64,000 bases of DNA from Synaphobranchus kaupii. Lineage: Eukaryota > Chordata > Actinopteri > Anguilliformes > Synaphobranchidae. The number at the start of each line of letters is the position of its first letter. The stretch's first letter is position 1. The notes below the pieces were generated by a model that saw only the letters and a list, made by a program, of their open reading frames with translations, ran no database searches and had not been told where the DNA came from. The position numbers were made by a program, and so were the translations under genes. Where the stretch lies: contig CM056380.1 in assembly GCA_029718625.1 (NCBI GenBank), forward strand, positions 115,566,138 to 115,630,137, given 5' to 3'. Positions 58,745 to 64,000 of the stretch are shown piece by piece.

Positions 58745-58951
58745 GTGGTCTCAGTGCTGGTGGACTCTGGCGCCGATGGGAACTTCATTGACGCGGACTT
58801 AGTCTCCCAACTTCACCTGCCCAGACCTCTCCAGACCCCCTTGGAAGCCCTCACCATCAACGGCGCTCCGTTAAGCCGCATCACCTATGCCAACCCCCGG
58901 GTGAGTCTCCTGTTATCCGGTAATCATCGGGAGGAGGTTGTCCATTATTAA
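58745..58951 (+). pseudogene. Gypsy aspartic protease remnant
   Basis: The frame reads VSVLVDSGADGNFIDADLV, containing the DSGA active-site motif of retropepsins, then LHLPRPLQTPLEALTINGAP. The family protein continues to a second conserved region, which here is broken by stops after VVHY. It lies between gag and reverse transcriptase as expected. Confidence 0.85.
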
Positions 58952-59075
58952 CTCCCCTCAAGCTCCTATAGTTTTGGCACACCCCTAGCTTACCAAGCAC
59001 AACCCCTGGGTCGACTGGGTGACTAACCGTGTCCTGGAGTGGAGTCCCTAGTGGAGTGCCTGTCACACTGTCTCT

Positions 59076-59926
59076 GTGATGCTCAAGTTCCTGCTGCCCC
59101 ACCCAATGTCCCAGAAAAGGGAGGCTGTTGACCTGTCGTCCCTGCCCCCCGAATACCTGGACCTGAGAGAGGTGTTCAGCAAGTCCCGCGCCACCTCACT
59201 GCCGCCCCACCGCCCGTATGACTGCGCCATTGACCTCCTGCCGTGTACGTCGCCCCCGAGAGGCCGCCTGTTCTCCCTCTCTCGCCCCGAGACTGAGGCT
59301 ATGAACAAGTACGTCAAGGAGTCGCTGGCCACGGGCATCATTCGCACCTCTTCTTCTTCTTTGTGGGCAAGAAGGATGGTAGGCTCCACCCATGCATCGA
59401 CTACCGGGGTCTCAACGCCATTAGGGTAAAGAACCGCTACCCTCTCCCTCTCATGTCTTCCGCTTTTGAATCTCTTCAGGGGGCTACCATCTTCACAAAA
59501 CTGGATCTCCGCAATGCCTCCCACCTGGTCCATATTCACAAGGGTGATGAGTGGAAGACCGCGTTCAACACACCCACCAGCCACTACGAGTATCTGGTAA
59601 TGCCGTTCAGGCTGACTAACTCTCCCGCTGTCTTCCACAGTCTGGTCAACGACGTCCTCCGCGACATGCTCGTCAGTTCGTATATGTGTACCTGGATGAC
59701 ATACTGATCTTCTCCCATTCCAATACTGAACATACTCACTATGTCTGCCGTGTGCTCCAATAACTCCTGGAGAACCGACTGTTCATAAAGACAGAAAAAT
59801 GTGAGTTTCACCGGGACACTGTCTCTTTCCTGGGCTTTGTGATTTCTACAGACAGCATCCAGATGGACCGACAGAAGGTCCAGGCGGTGGTGGAGTGGCC
59901 CAGGCATGCTCGGCTTGACGAGTAGG
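59076..59926 (+). pseudogene. Gypsy reverse transcriptase remnant, two frameshifts
   Basis: The first frame (to about 59350) reads [29 protein letters not shown] and [15 protein letters not shown]. After a small deletion the next frame gives [49 protein letters not shown] and [18 protein letters not shown]. Near 59670 a further shift leads to [12 protein letters not shown]; the catalytic YLDD lies at 59689-59700. A stop at 59760 precedes LLENRLFIKTEKCEFH and VSFLGFVIS. The thumb, connection and RNase H regions are missing. Confidence 0.9.
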
Positions 59927-59949
59927 TCCCACTCCCAGTTCCTGTCCTG

Positions 59950-60347
59950 ATAACCTGCTGTTTGTCCCTCAGTCTGTCCACTCGCAGGTCCTGCAATGGG
60001 GGCATTCCTCCCGACTAGCCTGTCACCCGGGAGCCCGATGTACTAAGGCCCTCATCGACCAGTGCTTCTGGTGGCCCTCCATGGAAAAGGACATCCACAA
60101 TTTTGTCTCCGCCTGCTCGGTCTGTGCCCAGAACAACCCATCCACAGCTCCTCTGGCTGGTCTGCTACGCCCCCTACTGATCCCCAGAAGACCTTAGTCA
60201 CACATCGCCCTGGACTTTGTCATGGGTCTGCCCCCTTCTGACGGTAACACCACTATACTTACCATAGTTGATTGGTTCTCCAAGTCAGTCCACCTCTTGG
60301 CCTTGCCTAAGTTACCATCGGCTAAGGTGATGGCCGAACTCCTAGTC
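59950..60347 (+). pseudogene. Gypsy integrase remnant, 5' half
   Basis: The HHCC zinc-binding region is readable: QVLQWGHSSRLACHPGARC, FWWPSMEKDIHNFVSACSVC. After a stop in [12 protein letters not shown] comes the start of the catalytic core with its first Asp ([14 protein letters not shown]) and [18 protein letters not shown]. The frame is interrupted at the hAT insertion (60348) and resumes at 62902. Confidence 0.87.
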
Positions 60348-62893
60348 CAGTGGTTCCGAAATTCGGTCCTGGGGCCCCCCTGTGCATACTGGTTTTCGTT
60401 GCAACTACAGTTGCAATCCCAGAATTTTAAGATGTTAATTTTTGTTAATGAGGTGGTTTTCATGTTTAGAGGAATTATTCACCCTCTTAAGCCACATTAT
60501 GTCAGAAATGGCTATGCATGCGACATAAACTTCCCATGTTCACATTGTGCTTATTGTGCTATATTGCAACAATTACATAAAAAGAGGTTACAAAAGTAAG
60601 TAGGCTCCTGTAGTATATCTAATATTTAGATATAAAGTACCTGCCCCGCCCCCCCCCCCCCCCTCGTCCCCGTGCTCTTTCTCTCTCTGTCGATCTCTGT
60701 CTCTCTCTCACTCACTCACCCCCCACAAACATCAAAGAAAAGCCAGTCTTTGTCATAAATGACCCCTCTCCCCCCGCCTCCCCACACCTTAACCCAATCA
60801 GGACAGGGATGCTCTTCCTGTGGAGGTATTTTTATTAGTGTAATGAAGGAAAGAAGTTAGTCAGTTTTGCAGTTTGTTTGGAGAAGAAGTTCATCCTTTT
60901 TGTTTTTGTGGTGGTAGTTCCTTTCATTCCTGTTCCTGGAAGGTAAATAATATTTGCAATTTCTGGCTTATCTCTCTCTTTACTGGTATTTTCTAATTAA
61001 TGTCTGGTTTAATGTCTTCCCTTTAGTAAATTATAAGTAGTCAGCCTACATTCCTTAGTGAATGTATGATTTCAAGTCATTATTCTAATTGACTGTTTTT
61101 CATTTAATAAAATTATTTAATCTCAAGACCTAATTTAGACTTTGTTTTAGCTTGTTGGTTGATCCACCAGGTTACTGTTCGACTTACCTATCAAAGAATT
61201 TGGCGATTTAATTGATGATCAAATTAAATAACGTAAAACTTATTTTGAATGTAGGTTAAGTGAGGGGTTCTAGCACGCAATACCGCTTGTGTTCAGTATT
61301 CAGAGTGCCGAACGTTTTAACAAGGGCATTGACTGTTGGAACCACTGGATTCCGATAATAGACATTTTACCTAATCCTCACTTACCCGACATAATTGGAG
61401 GTCCCACCGAGATAGGTTGTCCTAGAGAATACTAAATTGTACTATTGAGTAAACTGCGGTAAACTCTGAGACAAGTTAAAATCTTTTTCTAATCGACTGG
61501 TCTTAGATTGATGGATTTTATTTAGAAAAAAAAAAATTATTATGGCATACCAGACAAAGAGAGAGATGCCTCATTTACCCTCCACTGCTGACCCTACCAG
61601 CATTCCCTAGCCAGTCAAGGTTGGATCAGCAGTGGTACCTCATGATCTCGGAACGGCAATACTTGACAGCCCAGCTGCCCAGAGAGGGAACCTAAGCAAA
61701 AACTGGCATAGACCCCTGGACAGAGATGAGACGGGCGTGGTTAAGGGGCATCCACGTGCGGAAGAAGCAAGATGACAGGATGCCTTCTGTCATCCCGGTT
61801 TGCTGAACACTGTGGCCCTCCGCAGCCAAAGGACTGGCAGTAACCACACTGGGGTTCTAGGAGGTAAAACTGGCGCCCTGCCCCTCCCCCTCCCCCTCCC
61901 CCCTCCCCACATCCCTACCACCACCTTTTAACATAAGACCTTGCCCATGTTTTTAAGTCCCTTTTCTAAAGTGTAGGTGCCCCCTCCAATGCTGTTCCTG
62001 GACACTTATGGACAAGTCTGCCCTATTCCTGTGATTACTTGGACTGGCAATCCCGTGGACGGTAATTCCTGTCTGTAAGGTTCCCCTGAATGGACTAAGT
62101 GCTTACAACATGCAGTGTTCCCCTCTTTGCTGTGAGTGATAAGGCCTAAGCCCTCAAGTCCCACAGTCTTCTCCTGCCACTCCCTGAAGGACCCCCAGAG
62201 GCACAAGCGCAATCGGACCCATACCCTGCTGCAGGAAGCTAGCCTAAGCGACTGCCGTCAGCAGTCCACCCAACTGGACCCGAGCTCAAGGAGCCAAACA
62301 GGGAAAGAGGTGCTTCCCCGCGCGTCAGAAGAGAGGACCGCCACCTGTGGATCGTCCAGCTTCCTGTCACAGGAGACAGAGCCCCCCGCACGCCGTGCAG
62401 AACTGGTAGAGATACTGTTAGGAGTAGGTTGCATTTCACTCACACGATTGCAACATTAATGGGAAAAAGCACTGCATGTTACCCAAAGTCCAGGGAACCT
62501 CTTGTCCCTTGCCAGTCTAGATACCCGGACGCTGGAGAAGGAAGAGACTGAACCAGAGTGTCATAACAGCAGCGACACAAAAGAGTGTCTAATAGAGATA
62601 TGTCTCCGCACCACACTAGATCATCGTGGGACATACGTCAGTGTGTCCATATATCTGCTGGCCAGCAGATCACAAAGGGACTATTAAACTGGGCATGGAC
62701 TAAATGTTTTAAAGATGGTTGGTGAACCATTGTTTTTGTTGTTAGCAATAATAATAATAATAATCTCTCTAAACATGAAAAGCACGTAATTAACAAAAAT
62801 TAACAGCGTGTTAAAATTCTGGGATTGCAATTGTGGTTGGAACGAAAACCAGCATACACAAGGGGGCCCCAGGACCGAGCTTGGGAACCACTG
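60348..62893. mobile_element. hAT-like non-autonomous element, 2.5 kb
   Basis: Flanked by a perfect 8-bp target duplication, tcctagtc (60340-60347; 62894-62901), the hAT signature. The ends are cagtggttccgaaattcggt and its counterpart ending gggaaccactg. The inverted repeats run about 125 bp (ggtcctggggccccc, gcaatcccagaattttaa, ttttcatgtttagag). No hAT transposase frame is present. The interior has a poly-C run, CT-rich sequence, an LTR-like block with a possible primer site, and short open frames (62136-62459; 62502-62687) I do not recognise. Confidence 0.9.
60610..61413 (+). other. Possible retroviral-type LTR and primer binding site
   Basis: The block opens TGTAGTATATC, contains a polyadenylation-like taataaaattatttaa at about 61107 and ends ...CCGACA. 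It is followed after four bases by tggaggtcccaccgagat (61396-61413), which differs at two positions from the complement of a vertebrate threonine tRNA 3' end as I recall it. An LTR plus primer site would indicate an old endogenous retrovirus-like fragment inside the hAT element. Only fragmented frames follow and no viral protein is recognisable. Confidence 0.4.
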
Positions 62894-62901
62894 TCCTAGT
62901 C

Positions 62902-62958
62902 CAACATGTTTTCAAACTCCACGGTCTACCAGTTGATGTGGTGTCAGATAGGGGGTCC
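62902..62958 (+). pseudogene. Gypsy integrase continuation after the insertion
   Basis: The text VFKLHGLPVDVVSDRG follows immediately after the 3' target duplication and contains the second catalytic Asp of the integrase core. The part with the final Glu is deleted and LTR-like sequence follows. Removing the inserted element and one target duplication would restore continuity with the segment ending at 60347. Confidence 0.85.
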
Positions 62959-63216
62959 TTTTTGCCTGTTTCCTGTTTTCTGCTTTTGGATTGTGATTCT
63001 GTACTTTTTCTGTATCTTCCTGGTTTGACCTCTGCTTGCACCCTGATTACGACTTCGCCTTTTCCCTGGTTCTGACGATAATAAACTTTGGTTTATTTTA
63101 CGTGCAGTCTGCGCCTGAGTCCCTACTGCACCCTGACAATTCTGTTGAAGCCAGCATTCTCCGCCCAATTTGCCAAAATCCCCGCCCTTTCCGTCATTCT
63201 TTTCTGCACATTCTGG

Positions 63217-63520
63217 GGCTGCGTCCCAATATTCTTCACTCCTCACATACTTTCATCCACTCCTCTCCTCCACTTGTGTTCTACCCGGAAATATGCAGAA
63301 CAGCCAGTACATTTCAATTATAAGTAGTTGCATGTACATTATACAATGTACCTGACATTGCAGTTTGCGTCGAGACATTAATTCATATGTAACAATTAAT
63401 ATGTAATTAATGTCAGCAACATTAGATTTGGACACAAAGATTAGTTTCTGGGGCACGGAGGAGAGGAGGTGGTAGTGGAGTAAAGGGGGATGCATTTTAT
63501 TGAGTATTGGGACGCACCCT
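63217..63520. mobile_element. Short MITE of the GGGGTGCGTCCCAATA family
   Basis: The left end is ggctgcgtcccaatattc; the right end is gagtattgggacgcaccc. Internal segments (gtttgcgtcgagacattaat, cagcaacattagat) are the reverse complement of parts of the 1.76-kb member near 42020-42110, and gtttctggggcacggaggag matches its right inverted repeat. This is an internal-deletion derivative of that family. Confidence 0.8.
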
Positions 63521-63760
63521 GGGAGTAAGGTTAACGTTAGCTGAGCAAGTAGCCTACGATGCTTTTCTATGTGCAAAATGTTTCAAACAAATCCTTCTTT
63601 ATCCCTATCCACGGTGGCCCCCTAGTGGTAGTCGTCAACGTCCCAATTGCAGGATTCATAGTTCCCTCAAATTATACATTACAGTTTTAAGAAAACCCCC
63701 AAAAGATTCAGATGCAGGATTGTTAAGTGTACTTTTTAACATATTTATTTAAATGTTACA

Positions 63761-63764
<4 letters not shown>

Positions 63765-63804
<40 letters not shown>
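63765..63804. repeat. (TA)n microsatellite
   Basis: Pure TA run of about 40 bp, directly abutting a Tc1 element whose target is TA. Confidence 0.95.
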
Positions 63805-63807
<3 letters not shown>

Positions 63808-64000
63808 TGCCCGGCCAAAAAAAAAGTCGCCATTGCACCCGTCATGCATAGTGCCCACTGTACAAGCCTCTGGAGGCAGTGTTATGATCTGGGGTTGCTT
63901 CAGTTGGTCAGGTCTAGGCTCAGCAACATTATGCAGCAATAAAATGAAGTCAGCTAAGTACCTGAATGTACTGAATGACCAGGTTATCCCATCAATGGGC
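63805..64000 (+). mobile_element. Internally deleted Tc1 derivative, copy 2 (runs off window)
   Basis: It begins cactgcccggccaaaaaaaa and matches copy 1 (50203 onward) base for base apart from a few substitutions. The match includes the junction gcacccgtcatgcatagtgc, where the terminal repeat meets the transposase catalytic region. The right end lies beyond the window. Confidence 0.9.

Larger units (their letters stand above)
57581..63139 (+). mobile_element. Ty3/gypsy LTR retrotransposon, degraded, with nested hAT
   Basis: Plus-strand pieces of gag, protease, reverse transcriptase and integrase appear in the normal Ty3/gypsy order. They are followed by a 3' LTR-like segment (about 62960-63139) with a polyadenylation signal aataaactttgg and the terminus ctactgcaccctgaca. 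A T/G-rich segment at 57581-57790 may be a remnant of the 5' LTR, but no primer binding site is visible. RNase H, the end of integrase and much of gag are deleted. The span includes a 2546-bp inserted element (60348-62893). Confidence 0.85.

Overview
The window looks like nuclear DNA of a teleost fish. It has no bacterial-style gene density, very long CA/TG microsatellites, many remnants of Tc1/mariner elements (including one with Sleeping Beauty-type ends), a Ty3/gypsy retrotransposon, LINE fragments, tRNA-derived SINEs of types widespread in fish, hAT-like and TTAA-target MITEs, and frequent taggcct-type words. I could not assign a species. I found no convincing host protein-coding exon, tRNA or rRNA gene. 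Every recognisable protein is a transposable-element (TE) protein, and every one is broken.

Layout. Positions 1-38,600 are mostly unrecognised single-copy noncoding sequence with simple repeats. Embedded in it are a 1.1 kb palindromic element (6389-7508), a decayed Tc1 element (10199-11751), a small MITE (14500-14776), an IS630/mariner-like element inside a minisatellite (25432-27233), a LINE endonuclease remnant (28236-29130), a 1.9 kb array of 47 forty-bp repeats (33091-35000) and an L2-like LINE fragment (36725-37080). From about 38,600 to the end the window is dense in nested TEs: palindromic elements, a family with ends GGGGTGCGTCCCAATA, two solo LTRs, a 331-bp-arm inverted repeat, a second IS630/mariner-like remnant, two copies of one deleted Tc1 derivative, a Sleeping Beauty-type remnant, a TTAA-target MITE, an almost intact Tc1 transposase, and a Ty3/gypsy copy whose integrase is split by a 2.5 kb hAT-like element with a perfect 8-bp target duplication.

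How the parts relate. The most unusual signal is a palindromic core found four times in different surroundings: between ends of one Tc1 family (6389-7508), joined to the 5' end of a second Tc1 family (38616-39277), inside a different DNA transposon (42389-42777), and between two inverted 5' ends of a Sleeping Beauty-type element (44235-45391). This looks like one hairpin sequence that acquired or exchanged transposon ends several times. A second notable feature is the 40-bp array, which adjoins a tRNA-like B-box sequence sharing the unit's first bases, so it may have grown out of a SINE. The nested insertions give a relative order of events: gypsy before hAT; older host element before solo LTR; minisatellite or TA array before the transposons inside them.

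No autonomous mobile system appears intact. The closest is the minus-strand Tc1 transposase at 55507-56526, which keeps its DD34E residues and lacks only an uninterrupted C-terminus.
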